Positions 45,163 through 53,479 of a stretch of DNA of 64,000 nucleotides are shown one piece after another. Every line of letters starts with the position of its first letter. Within the stretch, counting starts at the first letter, position 1. A program made the translations under genes and the position numbers. The notes beneath the pieces were generated by a model. The model was not told the DNA's origin. It worked only from the letters and a program-made list of their open reading frames with translations, and made no database searches. Source of the DNA: Fluviicola taffensis DSM 16823 (GTDB lineage: Bacteria > Bacteroidota > Bacteroidia > Flavobacteriales_D > Crocinitomicaceae). The stretch covers positions 1,798,001 through 1,862,000 of the forward strand of contig NC_015321.1 in assembly GCF_000194605.1 (NCBI RefSeq), in the 5' to 3' direction.

Positions 45163-45630
45163 TTAGATGATTTTTTGTAAAGAATTCCAAAATTCGTCAC
45201 TCGATAAAACAGCTCCTTGTTCAATCAATTGATGAATCTCTTTTTCTCGTCCTAAATGATATTCCTTCTTGCTAGTAAAAACAGACAATTCTTTTAAGTG
45301 TTTACTGAGTGCTTGGTGAATGCTATCAATAGTTGAAAGGTCTAGTTCGGAGTTTGGTTTTCGCTGAATAGCAATCAATTCTTGCTCCTTTTCCTTGAAA
45401 TAAAATACCAAGCAAGATTCTGGTGTTCTGTGCTCTAAGAATTTTACTTTCTCATAAACTGTTTGTAAGACTTGATCTGAAAAGAGCTCCACAAGTGCAA
45501 AAGCTTGCTCGGGTTCTTCCCTATTCATTTTTCCCCACTCTTCTCCATGAATGCCATTTATAATCAAGAAAGCTTTTAAATCGCCTTCCAAATGTTGAAG
45601 TTCTTCGTCAGATAAGATACGGTATTTCAT
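45163..45630 (-). CDS. DUF6495-like small cytoplasmic protein
   Basis: 155 residues. The N-terminus MKYRILSDEELQHLEGDLKAFLIINGIHGEEW ... NREEPEQAFALVELFSDQVLQTVYEKVKFLEHR fits a Bacteroidetes family I recall as DUF6495; the family name is from memory. Charged, helical, no signal or membrane helix. Function unknown. It is divergent from dxr, and each has a -7 box exactly four bases before its start codon. Confidence 0.7.
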   Translation of the reverse strand: MKYRILSDEELQHLEGDLKAFLIINGIHGEEWGKMNREEPEQAFALVELFSDQVLQTVYEKVKFLEHRTPESCLVFYFKEKEQELIAIQRKPNSELDLSTIDSIHQALSKHLKELSVFTSKKEYHLGREKEIHQLIEQGAVLSSDEFWNSLQKII

Positions 45631-45634
45631 AGCA

Positions 45635-45642
45635 CAAATTTA
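45635..45642 (-). promoter_or_regulatory. -7 box abutting the DUF6495-like gene
   Basis: TAAATTTG on the minus strand, exactly four bases before the ATG at 45628-45630. Confidence 0.55.
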
Positions 45643-45707
45643 AAAAGAAACGACCAAACAAAGTAGGAATATGCTTCATTGACAATTCAATGGTAACGAA
45701 TGATTTT

Positions 45708-45715
45708 TAACTTTG
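45708..45715 (+). promoter_or_regulatory. -7 box abutting dxr
   Basis: TAACTTTG, ending four bases before the second of two overlapping ATGs (45720) and one base before the first (45717). Confidence 0.6.
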
Positions 45716-45719
45716 TATG

Positions 45720-46880
45720 ATGCAGAAAAAAGGTGTTGCAATTCTCGGCTCTACTGGTTCAATCGGTACACAAGCTCTAGAAGTTATTCAAGAGTATCCA
45801 GATAAATTCGACTTGCAAGTGATTACCGCTCAGTCTAATTCAAAATTACTAATTGAACAGGCCAAATTCTTTCAACCAAATACGGTAGTAATTGGAGACG
45901 AAGCGAAATATCAAGAAGTAAAAGACGCTCTTTTTTCAGAAGATATTCATGTGTATGCCGGAGCTCAAGCACTTTGTCAAGTAGTAGAATTTAACGAAGT
46001 CGACATTGTATTAACAGCATTAGTGGGTTATGCGGGATTAAAACCAACATTAGCTGCTATCGAAGCTGGAAAAGACATTGCTTTGGCAAACAAGGAAACA
46101 TTGGTTGTTGCAGGCGAAATTGTTACGGAAAGAGCTCGCGCAAAAGGAATCAATATCTATCCAGTAGATTCAGAGCATTCTGCCATTTTCCAATGTTTAG
46201 TAGGAGAATTTCACAATCCAATAGAAAAAATTTACCTCACGGCTTCTGGAGGTCCATTTAGAGGGTGGAGTATAGATGCTTTGAAATCCGTTACTTTGAG
46301 TCAAGCATTAAGGCATCCAAATTGGTCAATGGGGGCGAAAATTACGATTGATTCAGCTTCCATGATGAATAAAGGATTGGAGGTCATTGAGGCAAAATGG
46401 CTTTTTGGCTTGAAAAGTGAGCAAATTGATGTGATTGTTCATCCGCAATCCATTGTTCATTCTTTGGTTCAGTTTCAAGATGGAAGTATGAAAGCACAAA
46501 TGGGACTTCCAGACATGAAACTTCCCATTCAGTTCGCATTGACTTATCCTGATAGACTTCAAACTAATTTACCCCGCTTTAACTTCTTGGATTATCCTCA
46601 ATTGACTTTCGAACAAGCAGACAAGAAAACTTTTCGCAATTTGCAACTAGCTTATGAAGCTTTGGATAAAAAAGGAACAGCAGCTTGCGCATTAAATGCA
46701 GCAAATGAGATAGCTGTTCAACTTTTTTTAGAAGAAAAAATAGGGTTTTTAGATATCGCTCGAATCAATGAAAGGGTACTATTAGACACACCTTTTCTTT
46801 CTAATCCGAGTTATGAAGATTATGTGGAAACAGATCTTTTGGCACGGGAATTGGCCACTAAATTATCATTCAGAAAATAA
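45720..46880 (+). CDS. dxr: 1-deoxy-D-xylulose-5-phosphate reductoisomerase
   Basis: 386 residues. NADPH-binding GSTGSIGTQALEV at the N-terminus, ALANKETLVVAG, PVDSEHSAIFQCL (metal site Asp-Ser-Glu), LTASGGPFRGW, HPNWSMGAKITIDSASMMNKGLEVIEAKWLF. It catalyses the second step of the MEP isoprenoid pathway. Two ATGs are possible (45717, 45720); I chose 45720 because the upstream box would make 45717 untranscribed or at the transcript's edge, and because four other genes here show the same spacing. Confidence 0.95.
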   Translation: MQKKGVAILGSTGSIGTQALEVIQEYPDKFDLQVITAQSNSKLLIEQAKFFQPNTVVIGDEAKYQEVKDALFSEDIHVYAGAQALCQVVEFNEVDIVLTALVGYAGLKPTLAAIEAGKDIALANKETLVVAGEIVTERARAKGINIYPVDSEHSAIFQCLVGEFHNPIEKIYLTASGGPFRGWSIDALKSVTLSQALRHPNWSMGAKITIDSASMMNKGLEVIEAKWLFGLKSEQIDVIVHPQSIVHSLVQFQDGSMKAQMGLPDMKLPIQFALTYPDRLQTNLPRFNFLDYPQLTFEQADKKTFRNLQLAYEALDKKGTAACALNAANEIAVQLFLEEKIGFLDIARINERVLLDTPFLSNPSYEDYVETDLLARELATKLSFRK

Positions 46881-46936
46881 CCGATTGATGCTGCAAGCAA
46901 AAGAGTTGAATCTAAAAAGCTTGAAGTAGAAGAAGG

Positions 46937-47344
46937 TCAGTAGTAAAGAAATAGAATTACTAAGATTAAGTAGCGAAGGAATTTCCCCAATGTCATGTAA
47001 ATGAATGTTGGGATTTTTTTTGTTTCATAGATTCCAAGTGCAATCATGATGGGGTCACCAATGATTGGCAACCAAGAAAGCAAGGCAGAATAAACTCCAT
47101 ATTTTAGAACGAACTGCTGTGCCTTTGGAGCCGTTTTTTTCATTAGGCGATTCCGAGCAAATTTCCCGATAAAATAATTAGTGGCACCCCCAAGGCTATT
47201 TCCAACAGTTGCTATTAAAAGCACCAACAGCGAATTTTGTCCTTGAGAAAGGCAATAGATTACAGAGGCTTCCGAAGGAAAAGGAATAATGGTTGAGGAT
47301 AAGAAACAACTTGCAAAACATGTTACTAAACTCCAGTATTCCAT
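46937..47344 (-). CDS. YqaA-like small VTT/DedA-type membrane protein
   Basis: 135 residues with four predicted membrane helices. SSTIIPFPSEASVIYCLSQG and ATVGNSLGGATNYFIGKFARN (the latter carrying the G-N-x-L-G-G-x-x-x-Y motif) match YqaA-type members of the DedA/VTT superfamily, which are linked to lipid-carrier flipping and membrane homeostasis. It is shorter than canonical DedA proteins, as expected for YqaA. A -7 box lies four bases before the start. Confidence 0.8.
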   Translation of the reverse strand: MEYWSLVTCFASCFLSSTIIPFPSEASVIYCLSQGQNSLLVLLIATVGNSLGGATNYFIGKFARNRLMKKTAPKAQQFVLKYGVYSALLSWLPIIGDPIMIALGIYETKKIPTFIYMTLGKFLRYLILVILFLYY

Positions 47345-47348
47345 CTGC

Positions 47349-47356
47349 CAAATTTA
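47349..47356 (-). promoter_or_regulatory. -7 box abutting the YqaA-like gene
   Basis: TAAATTTG on the minus strand, exactly four bases (GCAG) before the ATG at 47342-47344. Confidence 0.55.
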
Positions 47357-47364
47357 GGAAATAA

Positions 47365-47401
47365 AAAAACCCTGACGTTCTTTTCAGAAGTCAGGGTTTT
47401 T
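47365..47401 (-). terminator. Strong terminator of the T9SS gene at 47420
   Basis: AAAAACCCTGAC/GTCAGGGTTTTT, 12-bp stem. Directly after the stop of the 617-residue T9SS gene and just upstream of the YqaA-like promoter. Confidence 0.85.
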
Positions 47402-47419
47402 AACCAAAATGAATTTGGA

Positions 47420-49273
47420 TTATTTTTTAACGATACGTTTTGTGATCGTTTCGTTACCAACAGTCAATGTGTAGTTGTAAATACCAGCTACAAAGTTTGT
47501 TCCGTCGATAGAAATTGTTTGCTCACCAGCATTCATTTGAGTAGCAGGAACTGTTGCAACTGTACGACCAGCAACATCAGTAATAACTACAGAAACTTTA
47601 TTGTCTGCTTTCAAGTTAAATTTCATTTCAGTTGTTCCAACAAATGGATTCGGGAATACATTTACCTCACTAACTGAAGTTAATTCAGAAAGGCTTGCAG
47701 GTTGTACGAATTGTAAACGAACAACAGGAGCTTCAACTTTGTTACCATCAGAAGCTAAACCAGTAGCAGTTGCCCCGTTGAATCCTCTTGTATTACCAGC
47801 AGCAATACTACCAGAAAATGCGATTGGAACTGGGAAATTATTATAAGTACCACCTGTTACTAAATAAAGACCTACCGGTAATTCAGGAACATTTGCAAAA
47901 GTACATGTAATTAAATTTCCGAAATCAGCAGCAACTATTTCATGATCATCTGATCTGTCAAAATAAACGAAAGTTTGTGTAGTAGCATCATATTTGTAAA
48001 TAGAAGCATAAACAGAACGACCAATATAAGGAGTTTGAGAAGCTGCAGGTACAGTTCCAATACCTACTTGAACAGCTGCAACTTCATCAGCAGCAAATAC
48101 TTGATACATCGTTCCAATTTGTGGATTTCCTGTTTGATTTTGCCATCCAGTAAAGCTTCCTGTAACTGTAGAAGGTCCGTTGTAAGTATCTACAGCATAT
48201 GTAGTAGTTGTTACAGCGAAACCACTAGAAATAGTATCATCAATAATAAAATCAAGTGTATTGTCAGATAATGCTCTATGCATAAAGTTATATGTTCCAA
48301 CTGTTGTAGGAATTGTATAGCCAGAAACAGCAGGAATTTCAAGTGAATCCATTGCAAAAGGAGCTAAACTAACTTCAGCACTTGTTTGAGTGTAAGCAGT
48401 ACCTGTAACACTGAAACTTGTAGGTTGAGCTACTGCTCCTACATTTTCAATTTCAGCAGCGAAAGACATTTTTCCTGCACCAGCCGTTTGTGATAAAGGC
48501 ATTTTTGTTGCTGATAAAAGCTCAGTTCCGTATGCAGAATAAGCGTTAACCAATTTAAGGTTATTTTGATATCCTTCAAGCACTTTGAAGTTGTCAATTG
48601 CCCATCCATAACCACTTCCGTAATCATCATCAGCATCTAAAGACTCCCAACGAACACGAACTTTACCTTGAGTTACTCCTGCACCAATTAAGAAATCTGT
48701 TGTTGAAACATTTCTTAAAGTAGGACCATTTCCAACAGCTTCTGTATTGACTTTTTTAGACAATGCTGCAGGCCAAGTAACTCCATTATCAGTACTTACT
48801 TCAACATAAACGATATCGTTGTTGAAACGACGATAAATTTGATTGAAGCTTACAGAAATAATATTTGTTACAGACATATCAATTGTTTCTGTTTGCATAA
48901 AAGCATTCTGAATTCCAACTGGTGGAGCAATTAAGTACTGAATACCATTAAAGAATGCCATAGGTTGTGTTAAACCAGTAGTTGTAGCAGTCATATAGTC
49001 AGAGAAATCTACAGGGTATGGACCAAATTGGAAGGCACCTTGTACTCCTGGAGTAACATTTCCTGTTGTCCAAACAGCAGTATTTGAAAAATCAGATTGC
49101 CAAATAATAGCTCCTCCTGCTTTTTCATCAGTATTAGTATTTCCAACAACCGCTTTTGAGGTTGTCATTTTCATCGGCATCTTGCGACCAATTTCAGCGC
49201 TCTTAGCAATTTGAGCTGTTGAAATTCCAGTAACAAATAAAGCAGATGCTAAAAGTGTAATGTGTTTTTTCAT
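47420..49273 (-). CDS. T9SS-secreted protein with choice-of-anchor J-like domain
   Basis: 617 residues with a signal peptide to about STAQ. Residues about 55-235 (IIWQSDFSNTAVWTTGN ... VYVEVSTDNGVTW ... SGYGWAIDNFKVLEG) match the choice-of-anchor J / MAM-like jelly roll. A central beta-rich region is followed by a type A T9SS sorting domain (NVFPNPFVGTTEMKFNL ... TKRIVKK). Ser/Thr/Ala content and codon use suggest a highly expressed exoprotein. Secreted by T9SS; ligand unknown. It is monocistronic with a strong terminator. Confidence 0.85.
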   Translation of the reverse strand: MKKHITLLASALFVTGISTAQIAKSAEIGRKMPMKMTTSKAVVGNTNTDEKAGGAIIWQSDFSNTAVWTTGNVTPGVQGAFQFGPYPVDFSDYMTATTTGLTQPMAFFNGIQYLIAPPVGIQNAFMQTETIDMSVTNIISVSFNQIYRRFNNDIVYVEVSTDNGVTWPAALSKKVNTEAVGNGPTLRNVSTTDFLIGAGVTQGKVRVRWESLDADDDYGSGYGWAIDNFKVLEGYQNNLKLVNAYSAYGTELLSATKMPLSQTAGAGKMSFAAEIENVGAVAQPTSFSVTGTAYTQTSAEVSLAPFAMDSLEIPAVSGYTIPTTVGTYNFMHRALSDNTLDFIIDDTISSGFAVTTTTYAVDTYNGPSTVTGSFTGWQNQTGNPQIGTMYQVFAADEVAAVQVGIGTVPAASQTPYIGRSVYASIYKYDATTQTFVYFDRSDDHEIVAADFGNLITCTFANVPELPVGLYLVTGGTYNNFPVPIAFSGSIAAGNTRGFNGATATGLASDGNKVEAPVVRLQFVQPASLSELTSVSEVNVFPNPFVGTTEMKFNLKADNKVSVVITDVAGRTVATVPATQMNAGEQTISIDGTNFVAGIYNYTLTVGNETITKRIVKK

Positions 49274-49345
49274 GTTTTTTTAATTTACGAAGTTCTAAAT
49301 TTAATCAATTAGTCACAAAAAGACTAATTTATTTATTAAAAGGTA

Positions 49346-50137
49346 TTAATTTTTAAATGAACGGTAATTACTATCTCTAAGGAAGGGTAATTTATCCCGT
49401 ATTTCAAATTGGTTTAAATAACTAATACTACAGGTGATGATGCTTTCAGAATTCGAAAGGTTGGAAAGTTCTTCTCCTAAAAGATTAATTAATTTACTTT
49501 GACCAGTATAAGTATGTCCCAATTGATCGCTACCAATCCGATTCAACCCAGCAACATAACACTGATTTTCAATTGCTCTAGCTGGAAGTAGTGTCGACCA
49601 ATGATGAATTCTTCTTTCTGGCCAATTGGCTACATATAAAAGAAGGTCGTAAAGAGGTTTTCCTTCTATTTCTCCATTTCGGATGTTTTCTGGGAAACGC
49701 AAATCGTAACAAATCTGTAAATTGATCTTCCAACCCAAGTATTCAACAATCACTTCTTTCGACCCCGCTGTGAAATGAACAGACTCTTCTGCCATTCCAA
49801 ATAATTTTCGCTTATCATAACAAGTAATATTGCCAGTTGGCTCTACAAATACACCTCTATTATAGTAGTTTCCATGCTCTTCTATAATCAATGAGGTATA
49901 GAAAGCTGTGTTTTTCTCTTTCGCTTGCTGTTTTAGCCACGAAATGCTGAAACTATCTTCCATCTTCTCCGCTAAACGTTCTGCATTCATTGAAAAACCA
50001 GTTTGAAACATCTCAGGGAGCAATATTAAATCAGTTTCAGTGATAGATCCTAGTAATTCTGTATAATGCTGTAAATTGGCAGCTTTGTCTTCCCAAATTT
50101 GATTTGCTTGTACTAACGTAATACTTAAGTCTCTCAT
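49346..50137 (-). CDS. Omega-amidase (nitrilase superfamily, YafV-type)
   Basis: 263 residues with the nitrilase triad Glu42 (LLPEMF), Lys109 (YDKRKLF) and Cys143 (QICYDLRFPE). The combination LPEMFQTGFSMN and ARAIENQCYVAGLNR fits omega-amidases of the YafV/NIT2 group, which hydrolyse 2-oxoglutaramate and 2-oxosuccinamate. These work with glutamine transaminases, and a matching aminotransferase lies at 51805-52935 on the same strand, separated by two plus-strand T9SS-type genes. Role in methionine salvage or glutamine transamination is inferred. Confidence 0.85.
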   Translation of the reverse strand: MRDLSITLVQANQIWEDKAANLQHYTELLGSITETDLILLPEMFQTGFSMNAERLAEKMEDSFSISWLKQQAKEKNTAFYTSLIIEEHGNYYNRGVFVEPTGNITCYDKRKLFGMAEESVHFTAGSKEVIVEYLGWKINLQICYDLRFPENIRNGEIEGKPLYDLLLYVANWPERRIHHWSTLLPARAIENQCYVAGLNRIGSDQLGHTYTGQSKLINLLGEELSNLSNSESIITCSISYLNQFEIRDKLPFLRDSNYRSFKN

Positions 50138-50290
50138 TTATTAGTTCTATGGTGTTTTTTCTTTGTTGAATTGATTCTTGTTTCTAAAAGTAAGAATTCT
50201 CTATCAGTTGATTAAATAACGGGATTTTGGGGCAATCATTTTCATCAAAATTTAAAAAAAGGTATATTTAACGAAATCTATTATTACTCT

Positions 50291-50752
50291 ATGAAGCATT
50301 TGTATTTATTAGCAATAGCAGGATTAAGCTCTTATTCATTTGGGCAGCAGTCTGTTAACGCATCAGGTGGCAATGTGCAATCTTCTCAAGGTTCTGTTTC
50401 ATTTTCAGTTGGTCAAATTTCGACAAACTATATAGGAACTGGGGCGAATCTGAATGAAGGAGTTCAACAGCCGTATGAATTTTTTAATGTTCTTTCTGTT
50501 GAAAAACAAGATGAACTCATGACTTTCGAAGTGTTTCCGAATCCAACAGAAGGGATTATTTATTTGAAAGCTACAGAATCCTTTAATGGAATCATTCAGA
50601 TTTATGACGAAAGTGGTCGATTGGTTTGGAACAATCAATGGAAAAATACTACTACGTCGACAATCGATCTAACAAATTACGCTAGAGGGGTTTATTCTAT
50701 AAAAATAACGGACAATTCCTCTTTCCAAATTATCAAAATCATTAAAAACTAA
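50291..50752 (+). CDS. Small T9SS sorting-domain protein
   Basis: 153 residues. Signal peptide to about SFGQ, a short Ser/Gly-rich body (QQSVNASGGNVQSSQGSVSFSVGQISTN, ending NLNEGVQQPYEF), then a complete type A sorting domain (FEVFPNPTEGIIYL ... FQIIKIIKN). The body resembles the short head region that precedes sorting domains in Bacteroidetes repeat families. It precedes the collagen-like gene by 14 bp and is likely co-transcribed. Confidence 0.85.
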   Translation: MKHLYLLAIAGLSSYSFGQQSVNASGGNVQSSQGSVSFSVGQISTNYIGTGANLNEGVQQPYEFFNVLSVEKQDELMTFEVFPNPTEGIIYLKATESFNGIIQIYDESGRLVWNNQWKNTTTSTIDLTNYARGVYSIKITDNSSFQIIKIIKN

Positions 50753-50766
50753 TTAATTCTACTACA

Positions 50767-51735
50767 ATGAAATTACTTACTCTCGTTAGCGCTTTATTAT
50801 TAAGCGGATCTCTTTTTGCACAAGCTCCACAAGTCTTCACTTATCAATCCGTTATTCGAAACAATTCGAATCAATTAGTAAGTAGTTCTCCAATCGGAAC
50901 AAAAATCTCCATACTTCAAGGTAGTACAACAGGAACTATTGTATATGCAGAAACGCACAATGCTTCTACGAATGCAAATGGTTTGCTGTCATTGGTAATT
51001 GGAGCTGGAACTGTTCAAAACGGTACTTTTTCTTCTATCAATTGGGGAAATGGACCTTATTTCATTAAAACAGAAACTGATCCAGCTGGAGGCACTAATT
51101 ATTCGTTAACAGGAACTCAACAATTAATGAGTGTTCCGTATGCTCTATATGCTGAAAAAGCAGGGACAGCAGTTAATGGAACTCCAGGAGCGCAAGGCCC
51201 TCAAGGAATTCCAGGTCCAATTGGTGCAACGGGTCCTGCGGGAGCAAATGGCGCAACTGGTTCTCCAGGAACTCCAGGAGCCGTTGGCGCTACGGGTCCA
51301 GCTGGAACAACAGGACAAGCTGCAAATACTGTTTTTTCAACAGGTCAGTTAATTTTAACTGCTGCAGTGACGACTTACACTTTGATTCCAGGGTTAACTC
51401 AAACGATTACAGTTCCTGCAAACGCAAAAGTGTATGTTTCAACGAATGGTGGATTTCAGAATGCAGGAACAGGAACAACTTATGCTGCTGCTAATTTCGC
51501 GATTTATTTGGATGGTACAGCAAGTAGTATTCAGCGTCAAGTTGTTGCTGCAAATACAACGGGTATAGGACAAATCATGTCACAGTGGACTTTATCAGGT
51601 GTTTTCTCCCTCACAGCTGGTTCGCATACTATTGAGGTTCGTGCAAGAGATGCAGGAGGAACAGCGGATGCAAATGTTGCTGGAACGAATGATCTAATTA
51701 AAGGAAATTTAACCGTTATGATTATCAAAGAATAA
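50767..51735 (+). CDS. Secreted collagen-like repeat protein
   Basis: 322 residues with a signal peptide ending LFAQ. An N-terminal beta domain (PQVFTYQSVIRNNSNQLV ... GPYFIKTETDPAGG) ends in SVPYALYAEKAG, a common junction before stalks. About sixteen uninterrupted Gly-X-Y triplets follow (GTPGAQGPQGIPGPIGATG...), then a C1q/TNF-like beta domain at about 190-322. Likely a trimeric surface or exopolymer protein. No sorting domain, so export route is uncertain; the upstream T9SS partner may matter. Confidence 0.85.
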   Translation: MKLLTLVSALLLSGSLFAQAPQVFTYQSVIRNNSNQLVSSSPIGTKISILQGSTTGTIVYAETHNASTNANGLLSLVIGAGTVQNGTFSSINWGNGPYFIKTETDPAGGTNYSLTGTQQLMSVPYALYAEKAGTAVNGTPGAQGPQGIPGPIGATGPAGANGATGSPGTPGAVGATGPAGTTGQAANTVFSTGQLILTAAVTTYTLIPGLTQTITVPANAKVYVSTNGGFQNAGTGTTYAAANFAIYLDGTASSIQRQVVAANTTGIGQIMSQWTLSGVFSLTAGSHTIEVRARDAGGTADANVAGTNDLIKGNLTVMIIKE

Positions 51736-51764
51736 GATTCTTATTCTGAAGTCAAGTTATTTAG

Positions 51765-51803
51765 AAAAGGAATCAATTCTGTGTTTTCAGAGTGATTCCT
51801 TTT
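51765..51803. terminator. Bidirectional terminator
   Basis: AAAAGGAATCA/TGATTCCTTTT, 11-bp perfect stem with a 17-base loop, in the 69-bp gap between the convergent collagen-like and aminotransferase genes. Confidence 0.8.
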
Positions 51804-51804
51804 T

Positions 51805-52935
51805 TTATATCCTACATAATCGTTCAGCAGCTTGAACAAGTGTTTCATCTGTTTTCGCAAAACAAAAGCGAATGGTACGATAATCTGTTGAGTCTTCGTA
51901 GAAAACAGAAAGCGGGATGGCAGCAACACCAACTTCTTTGACCATCCATTCGCAGAATTGAACATCTGATAGTTGAGAAATAGCCTTGTATCTTGCTGTT
52001 TGAAAATAAGTTCCCTCACTTGGAAGAAGTTCAAACTTACTTTTAGCCATTAATTCTTTGAAGCGATCTCGTTTGTCTTGGTAGAATGTTCCAAGGGTTG
52101 TAACATCTGTTGTGGAGATATAATCTGCTAAAGTTTTTTGAGCGACGCTATTGACAGAAAAGACCAAGTATTGATGCACTTTCTTTATTTCTTTGAGAAT
52201 GTATTCAGGGGCTATAAGATAACCCACTTTCCATCCTGTTAGATGAAAGGTTTTTCCGAAAGAAGAAACGATGATGCTTCTGTTTCGCAAAATTTCATGA
52301 TTATGTGCGGAAAAGTGCTTTTTTTCGAAAGTAATGAATTCATACACTTCATCTGAAATCAAAATTAAATTGGGATGATCTCCCATCACTTGTACCAACG
52401 AATTGAAATCAGATTCTTCCATCATTTTCCCAGATGGATTGTGTGGATTATTGATAATCAGAATACGCGTTTTTTGATTCACTGTTTCTCGTACTTCTTT
52501 CCAATCAATGGTGAAATCTTCTCGCATTGAAATATGAACGGGCTTTCCACCAGCTAAATGAACTGCAGGATCGTAACAATCATAAGCAGGATCTAAAATA
52601 ACGACTTCTTCACCTGGGTGAACCAATGCTTGAAGTGCTGCAAAAATTCCTTGTGTTGCACCAGCTGTTACCAAAATTTCAGTGGCAGGATGTATGTTTC
52701 GTTGATAAACGCGACTCACCAAAGCTGCAATTCCTTCTAGCAAAGCAGGCAAGCCAGCCATGGGTGTATATTGATGTACATTTTCTTTACTATTCTTCGC
52801 TAATAATTCTTCAATTAACGGATCAATTGGAAAATTTGGAAATCCTTGAGAAAGATTAATGGCTTGATATTCATTGGCCATCTGACTCATGGTTGTAAAG
52901 ATGGTTGTTCCTACTTTTGGAAGTTTTGTTTGCAT
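51805..52935 (-). CDS. Class I PLP aminotransferase (glutamine transaminase K / YbdL type)
   Basis: 376 residues, fold type I. LSQGFPNFPID, VTAGATQGIFAAL, INNPHNPSGK, ISDEVYEF and PLP-binding Lys228 in SSFGKTFHLTGWKVGY match the kynurenine aminotransferase I / glutamine transaminase K / methionine aminotransferase YbdL group. It transfers amino groups from Met, Gln or aromatic amino acids to 2-oxoacids. Paired function with the omega-amidase at 49346 would pull the reaction to completion; whether it also uses kynurenine made in this genome cannot be told from sequence. Confidence 0.88.
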   Translation of the reverse strand: MQTKLPKVGTTIFTTMSQMANEYQAINLSQGFPNFPIDPLIEELLAKNSKENVHQYTPMAGLPALLEGIAALVSRVYQRNIHPATEILVTAGATQGIFAALQALVHPGEEVVILDPAYDCYDPAVHLAGGKPVHISMREDFTIDWKEVRETVNQKTRILIINNPHNPSGKMMEESDFNSLVQVMGDHPNLILISDEVYEFITFEKKHFSAHNHEILRNRSIIVSSFGKTFHLTGWKVGYLIAPEYILKEIKKVHQYLVFSVNSVAQKTLADYISTTDVTTLGTFYQDKRDRFKELMAKSKFELLPSEGTYFQTARYKAISQLSDVQFCEWMVKEVGVAAIPLSVFYEDSTDYRTIRFCFAKTDETLVQAAERLCRI

Positions 52936-53033
52936 GGGTTACATTTGTTTGCACTAGCAAAGTAAATCATTCCTTGATTATCTGATACTTTCAGTATAGG
53001 ATATTTAATAGGAATTCACATAAAATAATAATC

Positions 53034-53288
53034 ATGAAACTTCAAATTTTCGCAGTTCTAACTCTTTTTTCGCTTGTAATATCTTCTTGTAGTGAAGATT
53101 CTATTTGTGATTGTATTCGTGCAAGTGATGAATTGACGAGTAAATACGATGAGTTGCGAACCAAAAAATTGACTAAAAAAGGTCAAAAAGAAGTGAAAGA
53201 ACTCATCCAAACGAAGAAAGCTAAATGCAAAGAATTTGAGCTGATGAGTGGCCCGGAAATGATGGAAAGAAAGGCGGATTGTAAGTAG
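53034..53288 (+). CDS. Small lipoprotein
   Basis: 84 residues. Lipoprotein signal LTLFSLVISSC (lipidated Cys about residue 19), followed by a Cys pair (CDC), a strongly charged helix (YDELRTKKLTKKGQKEVKELIQTKKAKCKEFELM) and Cys near the C-terminus, so disulphides are likely. Unknown family; similar small cysteine-containing lipoproteins are frequent in Bacteroidetes. Confidence 0.75.
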   Translation: MKLQIFAVLTLFSLVISSCSEDSICDCIRASDELTSKYDELRTKKLTKKGQKEVKELIQTKKAKCKEFELMSGPEMMERKADCK

Positions 53289-53423
53289 AAAGCCACAATC
53301 TGTTTTAGCTGAATTTCAGTAGTATCGCGAATTTGAATTCCATTATTGAATCGCTATTGAAAACTTCCCATTTGACTTAACAAATATTCGAGCTAAATCG
53401 AAATAATAAAACGCGAATTTCGC

Positions 53424-53431
53424 TATCTTTG
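53424..53431 (+). promoter_or_regulatory. -7 box of gcvP
   Basis: TATCTTTG, 48 bases before the ATG at 53480. The short leader (about 40 bases) is too small to contain a glycine riboswitch. Confidence 0.55.
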
Positions 53432-53479
53432 CACCAGCTTACTAGTAAAAGTAGGTGTCAAAAAATTAGTGAAATTTTT

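Noticed and set aside
53432-53479. Glycine riboswitch before gcvP
   Set aside because: The leader is about 40 bases, far too short for a glycine aptamer.
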